The notes: a model not told the origin generated them from the letters alone. 64,000 bases of DNA from Sediminibacterium sp. (GCF_019264485.1 NZ_JAHVAA010000002.1:1-64000); one strand, 5' to 3'. Positions 47,646-57,573 are shown, numbered from the stretch's first letter. Numbers and translations: made by a program.

Positions 47646-47653
47646 TATTTTTG
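47646..47653 (+). promoter_or_regulatory. -7 box of sucD
   Basis: TATTTTTG, a perfect TAnnTTTG, 32 bases before the sucD ATG. The -33 element is not clear. Confidence 0.55.
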
Positions 47654-47685
47654 CGCCAAATTTCAACATACAAGAATCCATTACC

Positions 47686-48558
47686 ATGGCAGTATTAGTG
47701 AATAAAAATTCGAAGATCATTGTTCAGGGTTTTACCGGAACAGAAGGCACATTCCACGCAACACAGATGATTGAATATGGCACCAATGTGGTTGGTGGCG
47801 TTACACCCGGTAAAGGTGGCAGCACACACCTCGACCGTCCTGTATTTAATACTGTTGCAGATGCAGTTAAAACAGCAGGTGCTAATGTGAGTATCATATT
47901 CGTTCCTCCTGCTTTTGCGGCCGACGCTATTATGGAAGCAACAGATGCAGGTATTGGCCTCATCGTATGTATCACCGAAGGTATTCCTGTACAGGATATG
48001 GTGAAAGTAAAGAACTATATGCTGGGTAAACCAACCCGCCTCATAGGGCCTAACTGCCCCGGTGTTATCACTGCAGGAGAAGCTAAAGTGGGTATCATGC
48101 CCGGATTTATCTTTAAAACCGGACGTATCGGTATCGTTTCGAAAAGTGGTACCCTCACTTATGAAGCGGCTGACCAGGTAGTAAAAGCCGGTCTGGGTAT
48201 CAGTACCGCAATAGGTATTGGTGGCGACCCCATTATCGGAACACCAACCAAAGAAGCCGTAGAATTACTGATGAATGATCCTGAAACCGATGGTATCATC
48301 ATGATTGGTGAAATCGGCGGAAGCATGGAAGCCGAAGCTGCCCATTGGATCAAAGACAATAAAACAAAACCGGTAGTAGGCTTTATTGCCGGACAAACAG
48401 CACCTCCCGGTCGCCGTATGGGTCATGCAGGAGCCATTATTGGTGGTGCCGATGATACCGCTGAAGCCAAAATGAAAATTATGGCAGCATGTGGTATCGA
48501 AGTAGTAGCCAGCCCTGCCGATATCGGCAAAACCATGGCTGCCGCCCTCAAAAAATAA
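47686..48558 (+). CDS. sucD: Succinyl-CoA synthetase alpha subunit
   Basis: 290 residues. N-terminal [20 protein letters not shown] and CoA-binding [18 protein letters not shown]. Then [20 protein letters not shown], the [10 protein letters not shown] loop and the phosphohistidine His247 in GHAGAIIGG. It couples succinyl-CoA cleavage to nucleotide phosphorylation in the TCA cycle. sucC is not adjacent, so the two subunits are encoded apart here, as is common in Bacteroidota. It has its own promoter and a terminator at 48582-48610. Confidence 0.97.
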   Translation: MAVLVNKNSKIIVQGFTGTEGTFHATQMIEYGTNVVGGVTPGKGGSTHLDRPVFNTVADAVKTAGANVSIIFVPPAFAADAIMEATDAGIGLIVCITEGIPVQDMVKVKNYMLGKPTRLIGPNCPGVITAGEAKVGIMPGFIFKTGRIGIVSKSGTLTYEAADQVVKAGLGISTAIGIGGDPIIGTPTKEAVELLMNDPETDGIIMIGEIGGSMEAEAAHWIKDNKTKPVVGFIAGQTAPPGRRMGHAGAIIGGADDTAEAKMKIMAACGIEVVASPADIGKTMAAALKK

Positions 48559-48581
48559 AATAACACGATATACCATCAAAG

Positions 48582-48610
48582 CCTGCATCTAACCCATGCA
48601 GGTTTTTTTT
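48582..48610 (+). terminator. Terminator of sucD
   Basis: Stem CCTGCAT/ATGCAGG (48582-48588/48596-48602), seven-base loop, then eight T residues. Confidence 0.9.
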
Positions 48611-48922
48611 ATTACATCCCCTTGTTTCTTGTTTCTTGCTTCTTTTTATTCCATATTATCAAATTATTACCTCCCTAAAATACCCAATTCAGGGTATAAA
48701 CTATATGCTCATAAGAACGCAACTTGCATATTGTTAGAGAAACTCAAAGGAGTATTCAAACAACTACAAATTGGGGGTAAAGCTTGTGGCGAAAGCCGCA
48801 AGCTTTCGTTTTTAATATGGTTGGCTACTAAACTTTTGTTAATCCGGTTATAAGCGTGTGAATATGAAAGATGTTTGCATCCCAATTAAATAGAACGTAT
48901 TTTTCTACTTAAATTTTGATGC
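48611..48922 (+). other. Gap holding a possible small RNA with terminator
   Basis: 312 bases without a convincing ORF. ATACCC/GGGTAT (about 48680-48697) forms a small hairpin. TACCCAATT near 48681 can also pair with AATTGGGGGTA near 48769-48779, enclosing about 80 nt, just before the terminator at 48779-48813. A tiny ORF (MLIRTQLAYC, about 48705-48737) lies inside. This could be an independent sRNA or an attenuated leader of the downstream gene. Confidence 0.4.
48779..48813 (+). terminator. Terminator-like hairpin upstream of the alpha-2-macroglobulin gene
   Basis: A 12-bp stem AAAGCTTGTGGC/GCCGCAAGCTTT (one G-U) capped by a GAAA tetraloop and followed by CGTTTTT. There is no protein gene directly before it, so it ends a non-coding transcript or a leader. 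Confidence 0.75.
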
Positions 48923-51900
48923 ATGCGATTCAGCCTTCTTTGCTTTCTTCTGATCACCTTTTTTTCCGCTACTGCCAATGCCCAACAACCTGATACAAGT
49001 TTTCTGAAAGAATGGTTTACCATTGATATCCTGATACTCGAACGGGGACTCGATAAAACGGCATTGGTGAAAGTAAATGAGTTGTACCAGAAAGCTGAAC
49101 AGAGAAACCTCCCTGCACAGAAGATCAAAAGCCTTATTTATCGTTATTCCATTGAGAATAATATTACAGAAAAAGGGAAAAAGGAAATTATTGCCGGGCT
49201 ACGAACTGAAATTAATGCCACAAATGAACCTGTGGTTAAACAGTTACTGCAGTTATTACTGGCAAAAAAAATAATTGCCTATTTCAATGATTACCGCTGG
49301 CAGTTTTATAACAGGAAAACTTCAACTGCTCAATCCGGAAAAGAGATAGATACTTGGTCGATGGATGATTTTTATAAAGAACTTTCGGCTTTATACCTGA
49401 ACACTATCAGCAATGAAAAACTATTGCAAGCTGTTAATATAGAGCAGTTTGATGCTGTACTGTTAAGAGGTAGTAAAAGATATCCCAATACCAGCCTTTA
49501 CGATCTCGCCATCCGGGAAGCCCTAGATTTTTTTAAATCGGGACATTCTTATATAAGTAAACCAGTAGAAGCCTATTCATTGAAAGATGAAAAATCACTG
49601 GCTCCTGTGTCGGATTTTATCAAAACAGATTTTCCAACTTCAGACAGTACTTCACCCATATGGCACTGTTTGAATTTGTATAAAAAAATATTAACACATC
49701 ACAGTGCTGATAAAGATAAAAACCTTCTGCTCTTTCTTGACCTGGAAAGAATCAACTGGGTGTATGCACAGGCCTCTTTTCAGTATAAAGAAAAAAAATA
49801 CGAAACAGCACTTCAGCAGTTAACAGAACAATACCCGGCCTACTCACTTACGGCAGAGATCTGGTCGCAACTGGCTGAGTTATATATCAGCAGGGCATCT
49901 ACTTATAGTCCATTTGGCGACACCACAAATCGTTATGCATATGTAGAAGCAAAGAAAATAATTGAAAGGGGGCTGACTGGTTTTAACAGCGATGTATATG
50001 GTGTCAAGAAAATGAAGAACCAGTTACAGCAAATCGAATTTACCCAAATGATGTTGAAGACAGAGCAGGTAAATTCGGTTAATCAGCCATTCCGCGCAAA
50101 GCTGGATTTCAGAAATATGGATAGTATTTATATCCGCATACTACGCATTGATGAACAGACATCCAATACCGATCAGTTCTGGGAAAAGAGTTTCTGGAAA
50201 AAAATAGCCAAACAAAAAGCGGTGAAATTTCTTTCACTGGCACTCCCGAAAACAAATGATCACCAGATGCATGCCACAGAAATTGCATTACCAGCCTTAC
50301 CTGCAGGAACTTATGCATTACTGTGCTCGAATGACCCGATTTTTAATGACAGTCTTAGTAAGCTAAGGTACCTGCCATTTATGGTATCGAATATCAGTTA
50401 TATAAAAAACGCGAGTGACTTTTTTGTGGTTCACCGTGAAACTGGCAAACCCCTGTCCAATGTAAATGTCACCATCCAGTATCAGATTTATAATAATGGA
50501 ACGCGTAAGGCCGAGTACCAAACCATCACTAAACTGATAACCAATAAAAACGGCCATTTCAGCTTTGCCGAAAAAAATAAAACCGGTTATTTCAGGTATC
50601 ATTTTGAAACCAACAACGACCAGTTGAAGTTCACAACTGGCGATTATGAATATTATAATTCAGTCTCCAACGAAGAAATAACAGAACCCGTTGAGGAAGA
50701 AAGGATCATATTTGAAAAAAGCAGAAGCCAGGTTTTTTTCTTTACAGACAGGTCTATTTACAGACCGGGGCAAACGGTTTATTTTAAAGGTATTGGTATT
50801 ACCCGTGAGTATCGAACACAAACAAGCAAGCTCCTTACCAATGATTCAGGCTGGGTAATTTTGCAGGATGTAAACAGAAAGAAAATTGATTCAGTTCGTT
50901 ATGCGCTGAATGATTATGGCTCATTTAGCGGTAAGTTTCAATTACCTGCAAAAGTACTAACGGGTAGTTTCAGCCTGTATACAACCGGAATAAAAGCAGG
51001 CAGTACATTTTTCTCCGTTGAAGAATACAAACGTCCCACTTATTCCGTTTCCTTCGAAAAACCCAAAGGCAGTTATCGTCTTAACGACAGCATCCGTCTT
51101 ACCGGAAATGCAAAAGCTTTTGCAGGTAATCATATAGATGGAGCCAAAGTAGTTTACACTATTACCCGTTATAAACGCAGCTATTACCCATGGTATCGCA
51201 GAGGTCCGTCAAGAACAGATAATAACAGAGAAATTGGCAATGGCAATCTTACTACTGATGCATCGGGCAATTTCAATATTTCTTTTAAAGCAAATGCTGA
51301 CGATATCAGTAAGGATGAAAATGCCAATACCATTTTTATTTTCACCATCAATGCCACTGTTACGGATGCCAATGGTGAAACAAGAACAGCCAGTACAGAT
51401 ATTAGCATTGGCTACCAGTCGCTGCAACTTAGTGTAGCAAGCCCACAGCTAACAGATAGTAAAGACCTGAAGGAAATAAGCATAAAAACCACCAACCTCA
51501 GTAACGAGCCTGAGCCGGCTACAGTAAGCATTAAAGTATATGCATTGCAGACGCCTCTAAGGCTTATCCGTAAGAGACTGTGGGAAAAACCAGATCAGTT
51601 CCTGCTGAGCGAAAAAGAATTTACCGCATTGTTTCCGTATGATGAATATGCTTCAGAATCAGAGATGACTGAATGGCCGGTTCAAAAACTGGTACAGGAA
51701 GGATTCGTCAATACACAAACAGCATCGGCGTTGTTATTAAATCAGCCACTTGCTGCCGGGCAATATAAAATAGAAGCCAGTGCCAAAGATAAAGATGGAA
51801 ATGAAGTGAATAGCATACAATATACTACTGTATTTAATAGTCAGTTGCAGCAAATGCCTTATGCGGCTTATCAATTTCACCATAAGCTCAAATCTGTTAT

Positions 51901-54900
51901 TGAACCCGGTGATACTGCTGTTTATATCAGTGGAACAAATGCAAAAGAATTATTTGTAATTCAAAAAACAGAAAGAAAAAATAAGAAACCAGTCATTGAA
52001 TACCAAAACAGAAAAACGGGTATTACTGAAAGTCGTTTTATAGCAGAAGAGGCAGACAGAGGTGGCGTTACTATTGCAGAAGCCTATGTATTACATAACA
52101 GGCTGTATAGTTCTCAAACAAGAATAGAAGTTCCGTGGACCAATAAACAGCTAACCGTTCAATATAGCAGTTACAGAAATAAAACGGAACCCGGCAGTAA
52201 AGAAACATGGACGGTTCAGGTAAAAGGGCAAAAAAATGAACAGGTAGCGGCAGAATTATTAACCACTATGTACGATGCATCACTTGATCAGTTTAAAGCA
52301 CACCAACTGAGTGTACCCGGACTTTGGCCAGTCAATTACCTGACCAACAATTTTACATCGGGCAGAAACTTCACTATTTCCAATGCATACGAAAACATTG
52401 TTCCTGGATGGGATTACCTTCCGGAATCAAATGAAACACTTGATCAGCTGGTAGAAAGTCATTATGATTTTTATGAAAGAAATATACGGAACTGGATTAC
52501 TTATGCAGGTCCAAACATTTCAGATAAACTAAGAAAGCATGTTGAAAAAATACTGGAAAATGTAGAAGTATATAATATCAAAGGAGAGCAAGAGGCTGCT
52601 TACGCAGGATCGAAATCAGAAAGTGGAGACGCCAGAAAAATGAGGGCAGTTACAAGTGCAAATCTAACGGTTGCTTTACCAGCTCCACAGACCATTACAA
52701 GTTTATCTAACACAAATGAAACTGCTATAACTGTTCGTGGTTCCAATAGCATTGGCTCTTCTACTATCTTATATGTGGTGAACGGCAAAATCGTTACTGG
52801 TGTACCACAAATTGCCGAAGATAAAATTTTATTGATGTCAACCTTAACACCTCAGGAAGCCATTGCCAAATATGGATCTGCTGGTGCAAATGGCGCTATT
52901 ATTATTACAACAACAGGTGATACCCCTCCTGTTACCATCCGTAAAAATTTCAACGAAACTGCTTTCTTCTTGCCGCATTTGTATGCAGATACAGCAGGTA
53001 ACTATAGTTTCAGTTTCACTATGCCGGATGCATTAACCAAATGGAAATGGATGAGCCTGGCACATTCAAAAGACCTTGCTTTTGGTGCCAACACTACCCA
53101 TATGGTTACACAGAAAACCTTAATGGTGCAGGCCAATGCCCCCCGTTTTATCAGAGAAGGTGATAAACTGGAATTCAGCGCTAAAATTTCAAACCTTAGT
53201 GAGAAAGAATTATCCGGACAGGCCACATTTGAACTGGTAGATGCAGCAACAGGTAATTCAGTAGACGGCTGGTTCCAGAATGTATTTCCTGTACAATATT
53301 TTACAGCCGCCGCCGGACAAAGCACTGCTATTAAATTCCCTGTACAGGTTCCATTCAGTTTCAATAAAACACTTACATGGCGTATTACAGCCAAAGCAGA
53401 TAATTACAGTGATGGAGAGGAAAATATGTTACCGGTGCTTACCAATCGTCAGTTGGTAACGGAAAGTTTGCCGGTACTCATTACTAAAGACACCACCCAA
53501 TCTTTCCGTTTTGAAAAACTCATACAGGCAAACAGTCCGAGTTTAACACATGAAGCCATCACTATCAACTATACTACCAATCCCATCTGGGAAGCCATTC
53601 GTGCACTTCCCTATCTAATGGAATATCCTTATGAATGTGTGGAGCAAACATTCAATCGTTTTTATGCCAATGCATTGGGCAGTTATATCGTGAACAGGGA
53701 TCCGAAAATTAAAAAAGTATTTGATTCCTGGTTAAAAGATACTGCCAGCGCAAAAAGCAAATTACAGTTGAACGAATCGCTGAAACAAATCATGCTGGAA
53801 GAAACCCCCTGGGTATTTGCAGCACAAAGCCAGGAAGAACAGCAGAAAAATATTGCCCTGCTCTTCGATATGTTCCGCCTCAGTCAACAGGCAGATCAAA
53901 TAATACAGAAACTTAGTGATATGCAACTGCCTGATGGTAGTTTCAGTTGGTTCAAAGGTGGTTATGGCGACCGTTATATGACCAATTACGTCATCACCGG
54001 TCTTGGTAAATTAAAAAGAATCGGTGCACTCACACCCGATATTGCCATTCGTCTTAAACCCATGATCGAAAAAGCAGTTGCATTCATGGATGAAGAAACA
54101 AACAAAGAATACCAGTACTGGAAGAAATCGAAACTGGATACCACCCGCACCCTTATTTCAGGTTCGCATATACAGTATCTCTATATGCGTAGTTTTTACA
54201 GAGATATTGCTTTACCTAAATATGGAGAAGCCTATAACTTTTTTTACAACCGTGGTAAGTTGCAGATTCAACGACAGTCTATATACCATCGTGCATTACT
54301 CGGACTGGTTTACTACCGCAATAATGAAATTCGTTATGTAAATGTAAATCTACGCAGTGCCATTCTGGAGAATGCGGTAAGAGACAGTTCAAAAGCATCG
54401 CTGTACTGGAAAGACAGACAAACTTATTCATGGTATCATACGCCTATCGAACACCAGGCTACCATGATTCAGTTCTTACAGGAACTGCAACAGGGGCAAC
54501 CCATGTTTGAGGGTAACAAATCGATTGATGAAGCCAGAAACTGGTTATTACTCAACAAACAGAGCAACAACTGGAAAACAACAGTGGCCACTGCCGAAGC
54601 CTGTTATGCATTACTCATGACCGGTACCGATCTGTTGCACACAGAAAAAAATATCAGCATTCAACTCGGCAATAGCAGCTACAGTAACCAGGATCGCAGA
54701 ACAGAAGCAGGAACAGGTTATTTTCAGCAAAGAATAGAAGGCAGATTTATAAAACCAGAAATGGGGAATATTAAAGTTACTGTACAAACAAAAGGAACAG
54801 AGAAAATACAAAGTCCATCCTGGGGCAGTATTTACTGGCAGTATTTTGAAGACATGGATAAAATAACTCCATCTGCCACACCATTATCCATCACCAAACA

Positions 54901-55303
54901 ATTATTCATTGAACGCAACAGCAATACAGGTAAAATACTCGAACCCGTAAATGAAAATGCAGTACTCAAACCAGGTGATAAAGTGGTGATCCGCTTGCTA
55001 CTTAAAAGCGATCGTGAAATGGAATACCTGCATCTCAAAGACACACGCGCATCTGCCATGGAGCCTGTGAATGTACTGAGTGGTTATAAATGGCAGGATG
55101 GACTTGGTTATTATGAAAGCACCAAAGATGCCAGTACCAATTTCTTTATCAGTCAGCTCAGAAAAGGTACTTATGTATTCGACTACCCTGTATTCATTAC
55201 CCATACCGGTGTATTCTCTACAGGTAATGCCAGCATACAATGTATGTACGCTCCTGAGTTTACAGCCAATTCGGGAGGAATGAAGATAAGGGTTGAGGAA
55301 TAA
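48923..55303 (+). CDS. Bacterial alpha-2-macroglobulin with thioester and embedded TonB-plug-like segment
   Basis: 2126 residues. Signal peptide 1-20 (TANAQQ). The N-terminal 350 residues are helical. MG-type beta domains follow: FFFTDRSIYRPGQTVYFKGI (about 606-625, the MG2 signature) and FSVEEYKRPTYSVSFEKP. The alpha-2-macroglobulin core includes FLPHLYADTAGNYSFSFTMP and KWKWMSLAHS. The thioester motif is YECVEQ, with Cys1572 and Gln1575. An alpha-toroid helical region follows (LPDGSFSWFKGG), then receptor-binding-like beta domains. It probably traps proteases in the periplasm. Residues about 1270-1333 (AITVRGSNSIGSSTILYVVN ... KYGSAGANGAIIITTTG) look like a SusC TonB plug, an unusual insert. 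No pbpC-type partner gene is adjacent. Confidence 0.9.
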   Translation: MRFSLLCFLLITFFSATANAQQPDTSFLKEWFTIDILILERGLDKTALVKVNELYQKAEQRNLPAQKIKSLIYRYSIENNITEKGKKEIIAGLRTEINATNEPVVKQLLQLLLAKKIIAYFNDYRWQFYNRKTSTAQSGKEIDTWSMDDFYKELSALYLNTISNEKLLQAVNIEQFDAVLLRGSKRYPNTSLYDLAIREALDFFKSGHSYISKPVEAYSLKDEKSLAPVSDFIKTDFPTSDSTSPIWHCLNLYKKILTHHSADKDKNLLLFLDLERINWVYAQASFQYKEKKYETALQQLTEQYPAYSLTAEIWSQLAELYISRASTYSPFGDTTNRYAYVEAKKIIERGLTGFNSDVYGVKKMKNQLQQIEFTQMMLKTEQVNSVNQPFRAKLDFRNMDSIYIRILRIDEQTSNTDQFWEKSFWKKIAKQKAVKFLSLALPKTNDHQMHATEIALPALPAGTYALLCSNDPIFNDSLSKLRYLPFMVSNISYIKNASDFFVVHRETGKPLSNVNVTIQYQIYNNGTRKAEYQTITKLITNKNGHFSFAEKNKTGYFRYHFETNNDQLKFTTGDYEYYNSVSNEEITEPVEEERIIFEKSRSQVFFFTDRSIYRPGQTVYFKGIGITREYRTQTSKLLTNDSGWVILQDVNRKKIDSVRYALNDYGSFSGKFQLPAKVLTGSFSLYTTGIKAGSTFFSVEEYKRPTYSVSFEKPKGSYRLNDSIRLTGNAKAFAGNHIDGAKVVYTITRYKRSYYPWYRRGPSRTDNNREIGNGNLTTDASGNFNISFKANADDISKDENANTIFIFTINATVTDANGETRTASTDISIGYQSLQLSVASPQLTDSKDLKEISIKTTNLSNEPEPATVSIKVYALQTPLRLIRKRLWEKPDQFLLSEKEFTALFPYDEYASESEMTEWPVQKLVQEGFVNTQTASALLLNQPLAAGQYKIEASAKDKDGNEVNSIQYTTVFNSQLQQMPYAAYQFHHKLKSVIEPGDTAVYISGTNAKELFVIQKTERKNKKPVIEYQNRKTGITESRFIAEEADRGGVTIAEAYVLHNRLYSSQTRIEVPWTNKQLTVQYSSYRNKTEPGSKETWTVQVKGQKNEQVAAELLTTMYDASLDQFKAHQLSVPGLWPVNYLTNNFTSGRNFTISNAYENIVPGWDYLPESNETLDQLVESHYDFYERNIRNWITYAGPNISDKLRKHVEKILENVEVYNIKGEQEAAYAGSKSESGDARKMRAVTSANLTVALPAPQTITSLSNTNETAITVRGSNSIGSSTILYVVNGKIVTGVPQIAEDKILLMSTLTPQEAIAKYGSAGANGAIIITTTGDTPPVTIRKNFNETAFFLPHLYADTAGNYSFSFTMPDALTKWKWMSLAHSKDLAFGANTTHMVTQKTLMVQANAPRFIREGDKLEFSAKISNLSEKELSGQATFELVDAATGNSVDGWFQNVFPVQYFTAAAGQSTAIKFPVQVPFSFNKTLTWRITAKADNYSDGEENMLPVLTNRQLVTESLPVLITKDTTQSFRFEKLIQANSPSLTHEAITINYTTNPIWEAIRALPYLMEYPYECVEQTFNRFYANALGSYIVNRDPKIKKVFDSWLKDTASAKSKLQLNESLKQIMLEETPWVFAAQSQEEQQKNIALLFDMFRLSQQADQIIQKLSDMQLPDGSFSWFKGGYGDRYMTNYVITGLGKLKRIGALTPDIAIRLKPMIEKAVAFMDEETNKEYQYWKKSKLDTTRTLISGSHIQYLYMRSFYRDIALPKYGEAYNFFYNRGKLQIQRQSIYHRALLGLVYYRNNEIRYVNVNLRSAILENAVRDSSKASLYWKDRQTYSWYHTPIEHQATMIQFLQELQQGQPMFEGNKSIDEARNWLLLNKQSNNWKTTVATAEACYALLMTGTDLLHTEKNISIQLGNSSYSNQDRRTEAGTGYFQQRIEGRFIKPEMGNIKVTVQTKGTEKIQSPSWGSIYWQYFEDMDKITPSATPLSITKQLFIERNSNTGKILEPVNENAVLKPGDKVVIRLLLKSDREMEYLHLKDTRASAMEPVNVLSGYKWQDGLGYYESTKDASTNFFISQLRKGTYVFDYPVFITHTGVFSTGNASIQCMYAPEFTANSGGMKIRVEE

Positions 55304-55320
55304 TATAGGATGTAAGATCG

Positions 55321-55417
55321 CAGATGTCAGATGTAGGATTTGAGGAAAGTCATAACTTGCAAATCCAAAAATGTCTGACATCTGACATCTGACATCTGAC
55401 ATCTGACATCTGACATC
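55321..55417. repeat. Element J: six TGACATC heptamers abutting a start codon, with partial inverted copy
   Basis: Six exact tandem TGACATC units occupy 55376-55417, and the ATG of the oxidoreductase gene begins at 55418. About 45 bases upstream, GATGTCAGATGT (near 55324-55335) is complementary to the array, so a hairpin can form. The array lies wholly in the 5' untranslated region. Confidence 0.9.
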
Positions 55418-56473
55418 ATGAATCTCGACTATCTCATCATCGGCCAGGGCATCTGCGGTACCATGTTAAGCTGGAACCTGATGCGTGCCGGGAAGACTGT
55501 AATGGTGGTGGATGACTCAAAACCTTATACAGCATCGAAAGTAGCAAGTGGGGTAATTAATCCTGTTACGGGTAGAAGAATTGTGCGTACCTGGGAAATT
55601 GATACCATTATGCCCTTTGCCGTGAAGGCTTATCAGCAACTTGAAACAGAGCTGGATGTTTCGCTGATCCGTCAATCTAATATCCTCGACTTCCACCCTA
55701 CCCCGCAAATGATGCTGGCTTTTCAGGAACGCTTGATCGAAGAAAAAGAATACCTGCGGGTACCCGAACATACTGAGCCGCTAAAACAATATTTCAATTT
55801 CAATTTTGGTGTGGGAGAAATAAATCCCTGCTGGCTTATCGATCTGCATACTTTGTTGGATTGCTGGCGGGCTCGTTTAAAAACTGCGAACGCCTTGCTT
55901 GAACAACACTTCGATTGGAAAGATTGCAGGATTGGTGAAGATGGAATCAGTTATGGTGATCTTCATGCATCAGCCATTATATGTTGCGAGGGTGCGGCCG
56001 GTTTTCAGAATCCTTATTTCCAACTGCTCCCATATGCTCCCAATAAAGGCCAGGCTATTATTGCAGAAATAAAAGACCTGCCAACAACAAATATTTATAA
56101 ACAGGGTATCAACCTTGTTCCCTGGAAAAATAATCAATGGTGGATTGGTTCCACTTATGAATGGAACTTTACAGATACCCATCCTTCTCGCGATTTCAGA
56201 CAAAAAATAGATACTTACTTACAACACTGGTTAAAACTGCCCTATACCATTCTTGATCATATTGCCGCAGAAAGACCAGCTAATATGGAAAGACGACCAT
56301 TCGTGGGAATGCATCCGGTGCATTCAACCATTGGCCTATTTAATGGTATGGGTACCAAAGGTTGTTCGCTTGCACCTTATTTTGCCCAGCAGTTTACTGC
56401 AGCACTGGTAAACAATGAAGCCATAATGCCCGCCGCAGATGTTCGGCGTTTCAGCAGAATTTTAAGTCGCTGA
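55418..56473 (+). CDS. FAD-dependent oxidoreductase (DadA/ThiO type)
   Basis: 351 residues. N-terminal dinucleotide fold LDYLIIGQGICGTMLSWNLMR (about 3-23) and the VVDDS acidic end. SKVASGVINPVTGRRIVRTW matches the FAD-contact region of the DAO family. PNKGQAIIAEI and a C-terminal GLFNGMGTKGCSLAPYFAQQ complete the FAD site. It probably oxidises an amino acid or other secondary amine; the substrate is unknown. The start codon immediately follows six TGACATC repeats, so expression could vary with repeat number. Confidence 0.85.
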   Translation: MNLDYLIIGQGICGTMLSWNLMRAGKTVMVVDDSKPYTASKVASGVINPVTGRRIVRTWEIDTIMPFAVKAYQQLETELDVSLIRQSNILDFHPTPQMMLAFQERLIEEKEYLRVPEHTEPLKQYFNFNFGVGEINPCWLIDLHTLLDCWRARLKTANALLEQHFDWKDCRIGEDGISYGDLHASAIICCEGAAGFQNPYFQLLPYAPNKGQAIIAEIKDLPTTNIYKQGINLVPWKNNQWWIGSTYEWNFTDTHPSRDFRQKIDTYLQHWLKLPYTILDHIAAERPANMERRPFVGMHPVHSTIGLFNGMGTKGCSLAPYFAQQFTAALVNNEAIMPAADVRRFSRILSR

Positions 56474-56523
56474 TAAACGAAAAAAATTAATATTGCAGAC
56501 ATTACTACTAACTAACTGCACAG

Positions 56524-56928
56524 ATGTCTACTCCCCCAAAACAACACTATACCATTCCGTTGAAGTACCGGAAGATGGAAAACATGCATATTGTTTTCTG
56601 GCTTTTTAAAGATGTTGCCTGGTGTCTGGGTTTGAAAGTACTCGGAATAACGATGATAGTACCCACATTAACCATTGCACTGATTATCAGTTGGCGAACA
56701 AGAAACATGATGTCGGAACTTTGCCACAATATTGCTATTGCCGTATGGATCAGTGCGAATTCTTACTGGATGATCAGTGAATTCTTAGGGTTTGCTGACA
56801 GAATTGTGTGGGAAGGATTCACTTTTAAACAGCTGGCTTTAATCCCTTTTGGAATGGGTGTGTTGATACTTGCATTCTATTATATTATCTGGCGGCCAAA
56901 GCATAAGGAAGAAAATGAAACGATGTAG
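56524..56928 (+). CDS. Small inner-membrane protein of unknown function
   Basis: 134 residues. A short polar N-terminus (IPLKYRKMENMHIVFWLFKDVAWCLG) precedes about four hydrophobic segments (about 28-45, 42-58, 70-90, 108-126) and a charged C-terminus (RPKHKEENETM). No enzymatic motif seen. It follows the oxidoreductase gene by 50 bases on the same strand and is probably co-transcribed. Confidence 0.65.
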   Translation: MSTPPKQHYTIPLKYRKMENMHIVFWLFKDVAWCLGLKVLGITMIVPTLTIALIISWRTRNMMSELCHNIAIAVWISANSYWMISEFLGFADRIVWEGFTFKQLALIPFGMGVLILAFYYIIWRPKHKEENETM

Positions 56929-57343
56929 CAAATATGCCGCTGAACAAGCTATTTTGCCGCCGACGCACTTATATTACCATTCATCACAGGTACTTTACCG
57001 CTTGTAGTGGCGCAAGTCCCGCTTGTCCCTGTTTTCATATGCTGATGTTTCCGCCCCCTATATCTTTATGTCTTCAAAGTAAATGGAGCCTCGCTCCCAT
57101 GTAATATGAACCACCACACTGAATTTCTGTTTGCCCGTTTCCGTCAGCGCGTGAAACCACCAGAAGTTCATACGAACTAAATTTCTTCCCGTTCACCATT
57201 TCCGGAAAAGAACATTGATGAATGTGATGTAAGTTTTTTAGCTGCAGCTGAAAACTTATACCTCAATATCAGTACCCAATGGTGCCGTCAGCGACGGTAA
57301 GGGAAGTCGTATACAATTTTCTTCACACCATCATTCTATAAAC

Positions 57344-57484
57344 ATGAAACCATTCGCAGTGGCGATTGCCGGCGCGGCAGTATTGTTACTCTGTCTCGGC
57401 AACCCCAAACAACCAAAACGACAACCATTATCACTCAAAAAAAATGTTGTGTCGTTTTCGCTAAACAACCTTGTGAGAAAATAA
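57344..57484 (+). CDS. Possible tiny lipoprotein or membrane peptide (doubtful)
   Basis: 46 codons from ATG 57344 to TAA 57484: MKPFAVAIAGAAVLLLCLGN, then a basic tail rich in Lys, Gln and Pro. The first 20 residues look like a signal or membrane segment with a cysteine at position 17. No promoter or ribosome site supports it, and the surrounding region looks decayed, so it may be chance. Confidence 0.25.
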   Translation: MKPFAVAIAGAAVLLLCLGNPKQPKRQPLSLKKNVVSFSLNNLVRK

Positions 57485-57528
57485 CCAACGTAATTAAAAA
57501 ATGAAAACCATTCCTCCTTAGTAAATAC

Positions 57529-57573
57529 AATCTTTGAATCTGTGGCAAATGATAAGCCACAGATTCAAAGATT
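57529..57573. repeat. Perfect 18-bp inverted repeat K
   Basis: AATCTTTGAATCTGTGGC (57529-57546) and its exact complement (57556-57573) surround a 9-base loop. It lies directly past the stop of the lipoprotein gene (minus strand). It shares AATCTGTGGC with palindrome I at 46.6 kb. Confidence 0.9.

Noticed and set aside
48596..48853. 85-codon plus-strand ORF after sucD
   Set aside because: It starts inside the sucD terminator and reads through another terminator hairpin, so it is probably chance.
55376..55417. CRISPR-like direct repeats
   Set aside because: The units are contiguous heptamers with no spacers and no cas genes; it is a simple tandem repeat.
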